Part shown: positions 19,619 through 26,886 of the stretch, one piece after another | How the letters are laid out: each line of letters begins with the position of its first letter | Numbering within the stretch: the stretch's first letter is position 1 | DNA from: Flavobacterium terrigena | GTDB lineage: Bacteria > Bacteroidota > Bacteroidia > Flavobacteriales > Flavobacteriaceae | DNA length: 64,000 nucleotides | Direction: 5' to 3' | Assembly (NCBI RefSeq): GCF_900108955.1 | Contig: NZ_FNYA01000002.1 | Span: forward strand, 248,001 to 312,000 | Program-made: the position numbers and the translations under genes | The notes under the pieces: generated by a model | Told to the model about the DNA's origin: nothing | Database searches by the model: none | What the model saw: the letters and a program-made list of their open reading frames with translations, nothing else

Positions 19619-19945
19619 TCAAAAATACTTCAAAAATCTCCAAAAAGACCTTTGCTTTAAATAGTAAAGGTCTTTTTCATTAGCATAAGCTTCACGCTCG
19701 AAAGAAATATTTCTATATGCTAATTGCCAGTTTTTATATTTTAAATAACCAATTAAAAATTCTGTAACATAAACAACAAAAAAAGGCAATACTAACATTT
19801 CTAATTGTTGTCTGATATGTATTCTTTCATGATTCAACAAAACAGCATTATTCCTATCCGATTTCTCAGATAAAACAATAAAAGGAAACAAAGTTATTCC
19901 TCTCACCCATTTTGGCGTTAAATATTTAAAAACTATTACAATCAT
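19619..19945 (-). CDS. small HExxH-motif membrane protein (M56/BlaR1-like minimal gluzincin)
   Basis: 108 aa from the ATG at 19943-19945; the open frame continues to a TTG at 19981 but the ATG start is more natural. The motif LLNHERIHIRQQ has the zinc-site form HExxH and is followed by a hydrophobic segment (EMLVLPFFVVYVTEFLIGYL) and FEREAYANE, a possible third zinc ligand, as in M48/M56-type peptidases reduced to their core. I do not recognise a characterised homologue. The last 15 or so codons are encoded by the terminator hairpin of the convergent 428-aa gene, so the C-terminus (EKDLYYLKQRSF) is constrained by an RNA structure on the other strand. The gene is nearly head-to-head with the DUF5522 gene. 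Confidence 0.7.
   Translation of the reverse strand: MIVIVFKYLTPKWVRGITLFPFIVLSEKSDRNNAVLLNHERIHIRQQLEMLVLPFFVVYVTEFLIGYLKYKNWQLAYRNISFEREAYANEKDLYYLKQRSFWRFLKYF
19642..19677 (+). terminator. Rho-independent terminator of the 428-aa gene (repeat type)
   Basis: AAAAAGACCTTTGCT (19642-19656) pairs with AGTAAAGGTCTTTTT (19663-19677). It lies inside the 3' coding end of the convergent HExxH gene. Confidence 0.85.
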
Positions 19946-19960
19946 TTGATACAAAGTTGC

Positions 19961-19968
19961 TAAATTTG
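19961..19968 (+). promoter_or_regulatory. -7 box for the DUF5522 gene, probably leaderless
   Basis: TAAATTTG fits TANNTTTG and ends only 5 bases before the ATG at 19974, so the transcript should begin at or next to the start codon. No well-spaced -33 element is seen. Confidence 0.5.
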
Positions 19969-19973
19969 CCCTT

Positions 19974-20150
19974 ATGAACAATGAATTAAATCCAAATAAT
20001 TTAAAAGAAGGTGAAGATTTTTATTACACACCTGAAGGATATAAATGTTTTACTGAAAAATATCACTTAAAACGTGGTTATTGCTGTAAAAGCGGATGCC
20101 GTCATTGCCCATACGGATTTGATAAAAAAACCGGCACCAACAAAAAATAA
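19974..20150 (+). CDS. DUF5522 domain protein (small Cys-rich)
   Basis: 58 aa, found by translating 19974-20150: MNNELNPNNLKEGEDF, YYTPEGYKCFTEKYHLKRG, YCCKSGCRHCPYGFDKK. The conserved core YCCKSGCRHCPYG with four Cys and one His is the hallmark of DUF5522 and suggests a small metal-binding (zinc or iron-sulfur) site. The function of the family is not known to me. Its start lies just outside the likely start of the minus-strand HExxH gene, so the two share a very short divergent promoter region. The gene is short but the family match is strong. Confidence 0.88.
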   Translation: MNNELNPNNLKEGEDFYYTPEGYKCFTEKYHLKRGYCCKSGCRHCPYGFDKKTGTNKK

Positions 20151-20285
20151 AAAATGGACATTCAATTATTCAAATATCGAATCAAAATTCACAAATCCTA
20201 TCATAGGTCTGACATTCGTTACCCTTAGTTTTTCTATATATTCAAAATTCAGAAAAATAAACCAAACGAATTAAAAACAACAAAG

Positions 20286-22265
20286 ATGACTTTCAAAGAA
20301 CAAATACAACAAGGTATTCCTTCGGTTTTACCACAACCAAAAGTATACGAAACCTCAATAAATCACGCGCCAAAACGCAAAGAAATATTATCTACCGAAG
20401 AAAAAAAATTAGCATTAAAAAATGCATTGCGTTATTTCGATGCGAAACATCATGCGGAATTACTTCCAGAATTTAAAGCGGAATTAGAAAGCTATGGTCG
20501 AATTTATATGTACCGTTTTCGTCCAGATTATGAAATGAAAGCCAGACCAATTTCTGATTATCCAGGAAATTCTGAACAAGCTAAAGCAATTATGTTAATG
20601 ATTCAGAATAATTTAGATTATGCTGTAGCGCAACATCCTCACGAATTAATTACTTATGGTGGAAATGGTGCCGTTTTCTCAAACTGGGCTCAATATCTAT
20701 TGACGATGAAATATTTGTCTGAAATGACAGACGAACAAACTTTGTCAATGTATTCTGGACATCCAATGGGATTATTTCCTTCTCATAAAGAAGCACCAAG
20801 AGTAGTTGTAACAAATGGAATGACTATCCCAAATTATTCGCAACCAGATGATTGGGAAAAAATGAATGCTTTAGGAGTTTCTCAATACGGACAAATGACT
20901 GCTGGAAGTTATATGTATATTGGTCCGCAAGGAATTGTACACGGAACTACTATCACTGTTTTAAATGGTTTCAGAAAAATTAAAAAATCAACAACTGGCG
21001 GTTTATTCGTAACTTCAGGTCTAGGTGGAATGTCTGGCGCGCAACCAAAAGCAGGAAATATCGCAGGCTGTGTAACGGTTTGTGCCGAAGTCAACCCAAA
21101 AATTACACACATTCGCCATTCTCAAGGTTGGATTAACGAAATTGTAGAAGACATTACACTTTTAGTAGCTAGAGTTCGTAAAGCTTTAGACAACAAAGAA
21201 GTTGTTTCAATTGCTTATTTAGGAAATGTCGTAGATGTTTGGGAACGTTTTGACCAAGAAAATTTACATATCGATTTAGGTTCAGATCAAACTTCGCTTC
21301 ATAATCCATGGGCTGGAGGCTACTACCCTACTGGATTTTCATTTGAAGAATCAAATGAAATGATGGCTAATAATCCAGATAAATTTAAAGAGGAAGTTCA
21401 GAAAACATTGCGTCGTCATGCGGCAGCAATAAATAAACATACTGCAAAAGGAACGTATTTCTTTGATTATGGAAATGCTTTCTTATTAGAAGCTTCACGA
21501 GCTGGAGCGGATATTATGGCAGAAAACAATATCGATTTCAAATACCCAAGTTACGTGCAAGACATTATGGGACCAATGTGTTTCGATTATGGATTTGGAC
21601 CATTCCGTTGGGTTTGTGCTTCTGGAAATCCAGAAGATTTAGCTAAGACAGATAAAATTGCTTGTGATGTTTTAGAAGAAATGATGAAAAATTCGCCAGT
21701 TGAAATTCAACAACAAATGGCAGATAATATTCAATGGATTAAAGGCGCTCAAGAGAACAAATTAGTAGTTGGTTCTCAAGCTCGTATTTTATATGCCGAT
21801 GCTGAAGGTCGTATTAAAATTGCCGAAGCCTTCAACCAAGCGATTGCTCGTGGAGAAATTGGTATGGTTGTTTTAGGTCGTGATCATCATGATGTTTCTG
21901 GAACAGATTCACCTTATAGAGAAACTTCAAACATTTATGATGGATCTCGTTTTACTGCGGATATGGCCATTCAAAACGTAATTGGAGATAGTTTCCGAGG
22001 TGCTACTTGGGTTTCTATTCACAATGGTGGCGGTGTTGGCTGGGGAGAAGTTATAAACGGAGGTTTTGGCATGCTTCTTGATGGAACTAAAGAAGCGTCT
22101 AAACGTTTGGAAATGATGTTGTTCTGGGATGTAAATAACGGAATTTCAAGAAGAAATTGGGCACGAAATGAAGGAGCTATTTTCGCAATAAAACGCGCTA
22201 TGGCAACACAACCTTTATTAAAAGTAACCCTTCCAAATTTAGTTGACGAGAATTTATTAACTTAA
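20286..22265 (+). CDS. hutU: urocanate hydratase
   Basis: 659 aa, cytoplasmic enzyme of histidine degradation that converts urocanate to imidazolone propionate with tightly bound NAD. Recognisable blocks are ELITYGGNGAVFSNW, TMYSGHPMGLFPSH (as LSMYSGHPMGLFP), YGQMTAGSYMYIGPQGIVHG, GGLFVTSGLGGMSGAQ (the Gly-rich NAD site), SDQTSLHNPWAGGYYP, RDHHDVSGTDSPYRET and VSIHNGGGVGWGE. At about 660 aa it is the long form found in Bacteroidota rather than the about 555-aa proteobacterial form. No hutH, hutI or hutG is adjacent, so the pathway genes are dispersed. The lipoprotein gene follows 10 bp after the stop. Confidence 0.96.
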   Translation: MTFKEQIQQGIPSVLPQPKVYETSINHAPKRKEILSTEEKKLALKNALRYFDAKHHAELLPEFKAELESYGRIYMYRFRPDYEMKARPISDYPGNSEQAKAIMLMIQNNLDYAVAQHPHELITYGGNGAVFSNWAQYLLTMKYLSEMTDEQTLSMYSGHPMGLFPSHKEAPRVVVTNGMTIPNYSQPDDWEKMNALGVSQYGQMTAGSYMYIGPQGIVHGTTITVLNGFRKIKKSTTGGLFVTSGLGGMSGAQPKAGNIAGCVTVCAEVNPKITHIRHSQGWINEIVEDITLLVARVRKALDNKEVVSIAYLGNVVDVWERFDQENLHIDLGSDQTSLHNPWAGGYYPTGFSFEESNEMMANNPDKFKEEVQKTLRRHAAAINKHTAKGTYFFDYGNAFLLEASRAGADIMAENNIDFKYPSYVQDIMGPMCFDYGFGPFRWVCASGNPEDLAKTDKIACDVLEEMMKNSPVEIQQQMADNIQWIKGAQENKLVVGSQARILYADAEGRIKIAEAFNQAIARGEIGMVVLGRDHHDVSGTDSPYRETSNIYDGSRFTADMAIQNVIGDSFRGATWVSIHNGGGVGWGEVINGGFGMLLDGTKEASKRLEMMLFWDVNNGISRRNWARNEGAIFAIKRAMATQPLLKVTLPNLVDENLLT

Positions 22266-22275
22266 ATATACCGCT

Positions 22276-22800
22276 ATGAAGACTATTAAATTACTATCAC
22301 TTTTAGGATTTTTTATCCTAGCCTCATGTTCATCTGTGTCCGTGAATACTGATTATGACAAAAAAGCAAATTTTGCGTCATACAAAACATATGCATATAG
22401 CAAAGCTAGTGTGGATAAGCTTGAAATTTCAGATTTAGACAAAAAACGAATCTTATACGCTATTGATGATGCGATGCCAGCAAAAGGATTTTCAAAATCT
22501 GACAATCCAGATGTTTTAATTAGCATTTTCACTAAAGAAAGAGAACGAGTTAATGTGTACAACAATATGGGTTGGGGATTTGGCTATGGCTGGGGACCAA
22601 GTTGGGGAATGGGTTACACTAGAACCTCAACAACTCCTGAAGGAACTTTATACATTGACATCATTGATGCTAAAACCAAGGAATTAGTATGGCAAGGTAT
22701 TGGAACTGGCTATTTAACAACCGATTCTGAAAAGAAAGATGAAAGAATTGCAGAATTCGTAGCAAAAATTTTAGAGAAATATCCGCCAGTAATAAAATAA
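22276..22800 (+). CDS. DUF4136 lipoprotein
   Basis: 174 aa. Lipoprotein signal LLSLLGFFILASCSS with Cys18 as the predicted lipidation site. The body fits DUF4136: VSVNTDYDKKANFASYKTYAY at the start of the mature part, LDKKRILYAIDDAMPAKGFSKS, PDVLISIFTKERERV and the C-terminal WQGIGTGYL. A short Gly/Trp/Tyr-rich segment (MGWGFGYGWGPSWGMGY) lies in the middle. The role of the family is unknown. It probably shares the hutU transcript (10-bp gap) and is followed by a terminator. Confidence 0.9.
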   Translation: MKTIKLLSLLGFFILASCSSVSVNTDYDKKANFASYKTYAYSKASVDKLEISDLDKKRILYAIDDAMPAKGFSKSDNPDVLISIFTKERERVNVYNNMGWGFGYGWGPSWGMGYTRTSTTPEGTLYIDIIDAKTKELVWQGIGTGYLTTDSEKKDERIAEFVAKILEKYPPVIK

Positions 22801-22825
22801 AGTTACCTTAAAATAAATACATTAT

Positions 22826-22863
22826 AATCCTGATACGTTTTTAAAACATATCAGGATTTTTAT
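22826..22863 (+). terminator. Rho-independent terminator after the DUF4136 gene
   Basis: AATCCTGATA (22826-22835) pairs with TATCAGGATT (22849-22858), followed by T-rich sequence. Confidence 0.8.
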
Positions 22864-22934
22864 TTTGCATGATAAAAATCATTATTTGATATAAAATTTA
22901 TTGTAATTTTACATCAAACAACGTAAACACAATT

Positions 22935-24695
22935 ATGGAATCAAATTTTGAAAGTAATCCACTGATAGACAGGTTACCTAAACATTTAAAACAATTCATA
23001 ATCCCACAAGATTATAACGATTATACGCCTATAAACCAAGCGGTTTGGAGATATGTAATGCGTAAAAACGTAGATTACTTATCAAAAGTCGCTCATAATT
23101 CTTATTTAGAAGGTTTAGATAAAACGGGTTTAGAAATAGACAATATTCCGAATATGTATGGTATGAACCGTATTTTAAAGGAAATTGGCTGGGCTGCCGT
23201 TGCTGTTGATGGGTTTATCCCACCAAGTGCATTTATGGAGTTTCAAGCCTATAATGTTTTAGTAATTGCTTGCGACATTCGTCAGTTAGAACATATTGAA
23301 TACACACCAGCTCCAGATATTATTCACGAAGGTGCTGGCCATGCTCCTATTATTGCAAATCCAGAATATGCAGAATATTTACGTCGTTTTGGAGAAATTG
23401 GTTGCAAAGCTATTTCTTCGGCTCGTGATTATGAATTATATGAAGCGGTTCGTTTATTATCGATTGTAAAAGAAGCTGAAGGCACTCCTGCTGAAGAAAT
23501 TAAAGCTGCTGAAGACCAAGTTGATTTCCTACAAAACAACATGGGAGAACTATCTGAAATGTCTAAAATTAGAAATTTACATTGGTGGACTGTTGAATAT
23601 GGTTTAATTGGAACTGTTGAAAATCCGAAAATATATGGTGCAGGTTTACTATCATCGATTGGTGAAAGCGCTTGGTGTATGACAGATAATGTAAAGAAAA
23701 TACCTTATGATATTTCAGCTGCAGATCAAAGTTTCGACATCACAAAACCACAACCACAATTATATGTAACACCAGATTTCGCACAATTAAGTTCTGTTTT
23801 AGAAGAATTTGCAAGTAAAATGGCCTTACGTACTGGAGGGTTATCTGGAATTCAAAAATTAATCACTTCAAAAAATTTAGGAACTGTAGAATTAAGCACG
23901 GGTTTACAAATTTCTGGGGTTTTCACCAATGTTATTGAAAACGAAGGAAAACCAGTTTACATTCAAACGACTGGAAAAACAGCTTTATCATATAGAGAAA
24001 AAGAATTAGTAAGTCACGGAACAGATGCACACGCAGAAGGATTTGGCTCACCTGTTGGAAAGCTAAAAGGAATCAATTTGGCTATTGAAGATATGGGACC
24101 AAGAGATTTGCGCGCTTATGACATTTACGAAGGCGAACAAATTACTTTAGAATTTGAAGGAAACATCAAAGTTTCTGGAGAAATTGTAACAGGAACTAGA
24201 AACTTACAAGGTGAAATTTTATTGATTAAATTCAAAAATTGCACCGTTACTCAAGGTGAAACCATATTATTTGCTCCAGAATGGGGGATTTATGATATGG
24301 CTGTTGGTAAAAAAATAACTTCAGCCTTTTCAGGACCAGCAGATGTAAATAGTTTTGATATGATTAGTCACGTACCTTCAAGTCATACTATCAAACAAAA
24401 AAAATCAGCAGAAAGAGAAGAGTTAGAAGGTTTATACAGAAATGTTAGAAATTTAAGAGAAGGAAAAGCTGCAGAAATTACTTTAAAAGAAGCATTTGGA
24501 GCTGTAACCGCAAATCATAAAAACGATTGGTTACTTTCTGTAGAAATTGCCGAATTAGCTAAAAAAGAAAACAATACCGACTTAATTGACAAAGTGTTAA
24601 ATCATTTAGAAAAAGTAAAAATTAATCGTCCAGAAGTGGCTCATTTAATTGATGGCGGTTTAGAATTAATTTTCGAAAAAGCTACAAATTTATAA
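22935..24695 (+). CDS. aromatic amino acid hydroxylase (phenylalanine 4-monooxygenase-like)
   Basis: 586 aa, tetrahydropterin- and iron-dependent monooxygenase predicted to hydroxylate phenylalanine to tyrosine. Iron ligands are visible as HEGAGHAP (His131, His136) and WWTVEYGLIG (Glu221). In animal and Chromobacterium enzymes the second His and the Glu are about 40 residues apart; here they are 85 apart, so an insertion of about 45 residues (AEGTPAEEIKAAEDQVDFLQ region) lies between them. A catalytic core covers about 90-290. The C-terminal half (about 300-586) is an extra region of Bacteroidota-type enzymes without a domain I can name. The N-terminal ACT-type regulatory domain of animal enzymes is absent. 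The gene stands alone; an upstream TTTG with TAATTTTA is a weak promoter match. Confidence 0.88.
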   Translation: MESNFESNPLIDRLPKHLKQFIIPQDYNDYTPINQAVWRYVMRKNVDYLSKVAHNSYLEGLDKTGLEIDNIPNMYGMNRILKEIGWAAVAVDGFIPPSAFMEFQAYNVLVIACDIRQLEHIEYTPAPDIIHEGAGHAPIIANPEYAEYLRRFGEIGCKAISSARDYELYEAVRLLSIVKEAEGTPAEEIKAAEDQVDFLQNNMGELSEMSKIRNLHWWTVEYGLIGTVENPKIYGAGLLSSIGESAWCMTDNVKKIPYDISAADQSFDITKPQPQLYVTPDFAQLSSVLEEFASKMALRTGGLSGIQKLITSKNLGTVELSTGLQISGVFTNVIENEGKPVYIQTTGKTALSYREKELVSHGTDAHAEGFGSPVGKLKGINLAIEDMGPRDLRAYDIYEGEQITLEFEGNIKVSGEIVTGTRNLQGEILLIKFKNCTVTQGETILFAPEWGIYDMAVGKKITSAFSGPADVNSFDMISHVPSSHTIKQKKSAEREELEGLYRNVRNLREGKAAEITLKEAFGAVTANHKNDWLLSVEIAELAKKENNTDLIDKVLNHLEKVKINRPEVAHLIDGGLELIFEKATNL

Positions 24696-24763
24696 TAATC
24701 ATCATTTTTAAAAAAAATATGATACTAGTAACATTTGTTACAAACTAAAATCTATCATTCCCA

Positions 24764-24771
24764 TATATTTG
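24764..24771 (+). promoter_or_regulatory. -7 box for the rhodanese gene
   Basis: TATATTTG, 15 bp before the ATG at 24787. A TTTG at 24734-24737 is 26 bases further upstream, slightly long for the usual spacing. Confidence 0.5.
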
Positions 24772-24786
24772 CGAAAACAAACGAAT

Positions 24787-25095
24787 ATGGGAATTTTAGA
24801 TTTTTTAGGTTTTGATGATAAATCGAAACAAATTGCAGAATTTATTGAAAAAGAAGCCGTAATTATTGATGTGAGAACGTATGAAGAATTTGCTGGCGGA
24901 CACATTAAAAATTCAAAAAATATTCCTTTACAAATTATCGAAACAAAGATTAACGATATTAAAAAGCTAAACAAACCAGTTATTGTTTGTTGCAAAAGTG
25001 GGATGCGAAGCAGTCAAGCTGCTTCAATTTTAAAACGCAACGGAATTGAAACAATGAATGGTGGCGGTTGGCAAAGTTTACAATTAAAGTTATAG
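24787..25095 (+). CDS. rhodanese-like domain protein
   Basis: 102 aa, single rhodanese domain, cytoplasmic (no signal peptide). The persulfide-forming cysteine lies in VIVCCKSGMRSSQAA, a CxxGxRS active loop. IIDVRTYEEFAGGHIKNSKNIPL is the conserved N-terminal substrate-side motif. The start at 24787 fits the TATATTTG promoter; the frame can be extended a few codons upstream but only with non-ATG starts. Sulfur transfer is expected but the acceptor is unknown. Convergent with the DUF4230 gene; a shared hairpin separates them. Confidence 0.92.
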   Translation: MGILDFLGFDDKSKQIAEFIEKEAVIIDVRTYEEFAGGHIKNSKNIPLQIIETKINDIKKLNKPVIVCCKSGMRSSQAASILKRNGIETMNGGGWQSLQLKL

Positions 25096-25133
25096 AACCT
25101 CAGACAACACAACAAAACTTGAGGAAATCGAAT

Positions 25134-25159
25134 CCATCTCAATTATTTTATTGAGATGG
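25134..25159. terminator. bidirectional terminator between convergent genes
   Basis: CCATCTCAAT (25134-25143) pairs perfectly with ATTGAGATGG (25150-25159), followed by TTTTC and a T-run on the plus strand. Confidence 0.75.
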
Positions 25160-25168
25160 TTTTCTTTT

Positions 25169-25831
25169 TTAATCCAAAAACTTCTGTTTCACTTCTTTAT
25201 CCGAAGTAATTATTTCATCTTTATATTTCAACGTCCAACCCAAGTTTTTGGTCACTATAAACAAACTATTTAATTCTGATAATAATCTGTTTTTAGCATT
25301 TGTTTTTAATGTCGAAGCTTGAATTTTTTTAGACAAATTCGCTCTAGCAATTTTATTGATCTTATTATAATCTTGACCTGTAAATTCATTAAAAGTACTC
25401 GACTCGGTATTATAATATTTAAAATCTGGCGCGATTTTTATTTCTTCTTTTGGAATTTCAACAACCGTAATGACTTTATTTATCGAATCAATATCGTATT
25501 TCATTTTACTCAAATCGAAACTCACGGTAACATCTGCATTAATTACCACAATGGCTTTTTTCTCGAAAGAAATAAAATCACCTAAATATTTTTTGGAATC
25601 TTTATACGTAATCACCTCAGCAAAATGTCCTTCTGTAACAACTAATTTTCCAACATTTTTAATTTGTTCCTGAATTAAAGCCGTGTCATATTCTACAACC
25701 AAAGTATCACCTTTTGAAGAAAAATACTTGTATCCGAAAAACAATACTAATGCTACAAGAATGAGCATGATCCATTTTCTAAATTCAGTAATTATTCCGA
25801 AAAAAGTAGTTTTTTGTACTGATAAACTCAT
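25169..25831 (-). CDS. DUF4230 domain membrane-anchored protein
   Basis: 220 aa. One N-terminal transmembrane segment (WIMLILVALVLFFGYKYF, about residues 20-38) anchors an external domain. EVITYKDSKKY, INADVTVSFDLSKM and VVEIPKEEIKIAPD match the DUF4230 pattern. LSKKIQASTLKTNAKNRL lies towards the C-terminal end. The function of the family is unknown. It starts 3 bp after the GSCFA stop, so the two are co-transcribed. Confidence 0.85.
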   Translation of the reverse strand: MSLSVQKTTFFGIITEFRKWIMLILVALVLFFGYKYFSSKGDTLVVEYDTALIQEQIKNVGKLVVTEGHFAEVITYKDSKKYLGDFISFEKKAIVVINADVTVSFDLSKMKYDIDSINKVITVVEIPKEEIKIAPDFKYYNTESSTFNEFTGQDYNKINKIARANLSKKIQASTLKTNAKNRLLSELNSLFIVTKNLGWTLKYKDEIITSDKEVKQKFLD

Positions 25832-25834
25832 AAA

Positions 25835-26782
25835 TTAAAATTGAATGTGTGGTTGTTTTTTTACTAATATATTCATTTTCTGATTCAAATTGGCTAAAAA
25901 TTTTAAATGACTTTCAGAATTTGGATTGAAAGGTCTATGATGTAACGCTTTCTGAATATCACAAACTTGTTGCATGGTTTCAAATTCTTTTTCGTCCACA
26001 TAATTTTCGAAAAACTTAATCCAAATGTAATCAATTGCGGTTTGATTCGGATGCAACATATCTTCCGCATAAAAACGATAATCGCGTAATTCGTCCATCA
26101 TGATTTCATAGCTCGGAAAATAGTTCGAAACTGGAAATTGGAAGTTAGAAGAATACAAAGCGGAAATCAAATGCGCTTTACTTACATTATTTTCCACAAA
26201 ACCATCTTTAATATGTCGCACTGGCGAAACGGTAAAAATGAAGTTACAATTCGGATTCACCACATGAATTTCTGAAATTATATTCTCTAAACTTGTTTCA
26301 ATTTGAGCAATCGAAAGGATTTCTTTAACAAATTGTTTTTGCGGCACTTTATGGCAATTTGCTACAATTTCATTACTTTCAATATGTCTGTAAACCCACG
26401 AAGTTCCTAAAGTAGTAATAATGTGTGTAGAATTTTTAAGTTCTTCATTTGTGGAATCTACTAATTGATTTAATGCTTCCAGAAATTCTTCTTTATTAGA
26501 ATTTGAAAGCTCCGAATGCACTTCATAACAATGCCAAGCTTCATTATGAAAGAAAATGTCTTTTCCCGAAAAATACTTTTTATGAATACTTCTAAGAATT
26601 AATTTTTCTAAAGAAACAGAATTAAAAATAATTCCAAACGGATTTACAGTAGTTTGAAATTTAAAATATTCGAATTTCTCCGCCATATTTTCAGCAAAAC
26701 AGGAACCTAACAACATAATTTTCGATTGATAATCCATCGGAAAATCAGCTTTTTGAATAGGTATTTGCGTTTGAAATTTCAT
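25835..26782 (-). CDS. GSCFA domain protein
   Basis: 315 aa from the ATG at 26780-26782 (MKFQTQIPIQKADFP); the open frame extends 12 codons upstream but that part lies over the promoter. The family signature LLGSCFAENMAEK is at about residue 24 and gives the domain its name; FTVSPVRHIKDG and MLHPNQTAIDYIWIKF further on resemble the SGNH-hydrolase blocks to which GSCFA is related. A Ser in GSCFA and the Asp-x-x-His-like LHPN block could form an esterase-type site. The substrate is unknown. The segment NFQFPVSNYFPS, about two thirds in, is encoded by low-complexity DNA (AACTGGAAATTGGAAGTTAG) and may be a repeat-derived insertion. Confidence 0.88.
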   Translation of the reverse strand: MKFQTQIPIQKADFPMDYQSKIMLLGSCFAENMAEKFEYFKFQTTVNPFGIIFNSVSLEKLILRSIHKKYFSGKDIFFHNEAWHCYEVHSELSNSNKEEFLEALNQLVDSTNEELKNSTHIITTLGTSWVYRHIESNEIVANCHKVPQKQFVKEILSIAQIETSLENIISEIHVVNPNCNFIFTVSPVRHIKDGFVENNVSKAHLISALYSSNFQFPVSNYFPSYEIMMDELRDYRFYAEDMLHPNQTAIDYIWIKFFENYVDEKEFETMQQVCDIQKALHHRPFNPNSESHLKFLANLNQKMNILVKKQPHIQF

Positions 26783-26801
26783 CGTTTTTTTTATCTTAAA
26801 C

Positions 26802-26809
26802 CAAAAATA
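26802..26809 (-). promoter_or_regulatory. -7 box for the GSCFA-DUF4230 operon
   Basis: On the minus strand TATTTTTG fits TANNTTTG, 20 bp before the ATG. The -33 element is not evident. Confidence 0.45.
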
Positions 26810-26860
26810 CAAAAACAAGTTAAATAGTTGCTAAAATTTATAGTAAGACTTTTTATTCCG

Positions 26861-26868
26861 TATTTTTG
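26861..26868 (+). promoter_or_regulatory. -7 box for the ABC exporter gene
   Basis: TATTTTTG, 18 bp before the ATG at 26887. It decides against the alternative TTG start at 26866, which overlaps the box. Confidence 0.5.
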
Positions 26869-26886
26869 TACGATAAAATTTTCGAA

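Noticed and set aside
20154..20228. 24-codon frame after the DUF5522 gene
   Set aside because: Too short, no ribosome site or family match; likely chance.
20074..20274. 66-codon plus-strand open frame overlapping DUF5522
   Set aside because: It overlaps the conserved DUF5522 gene in another frame and has no conserved feature or promoter.
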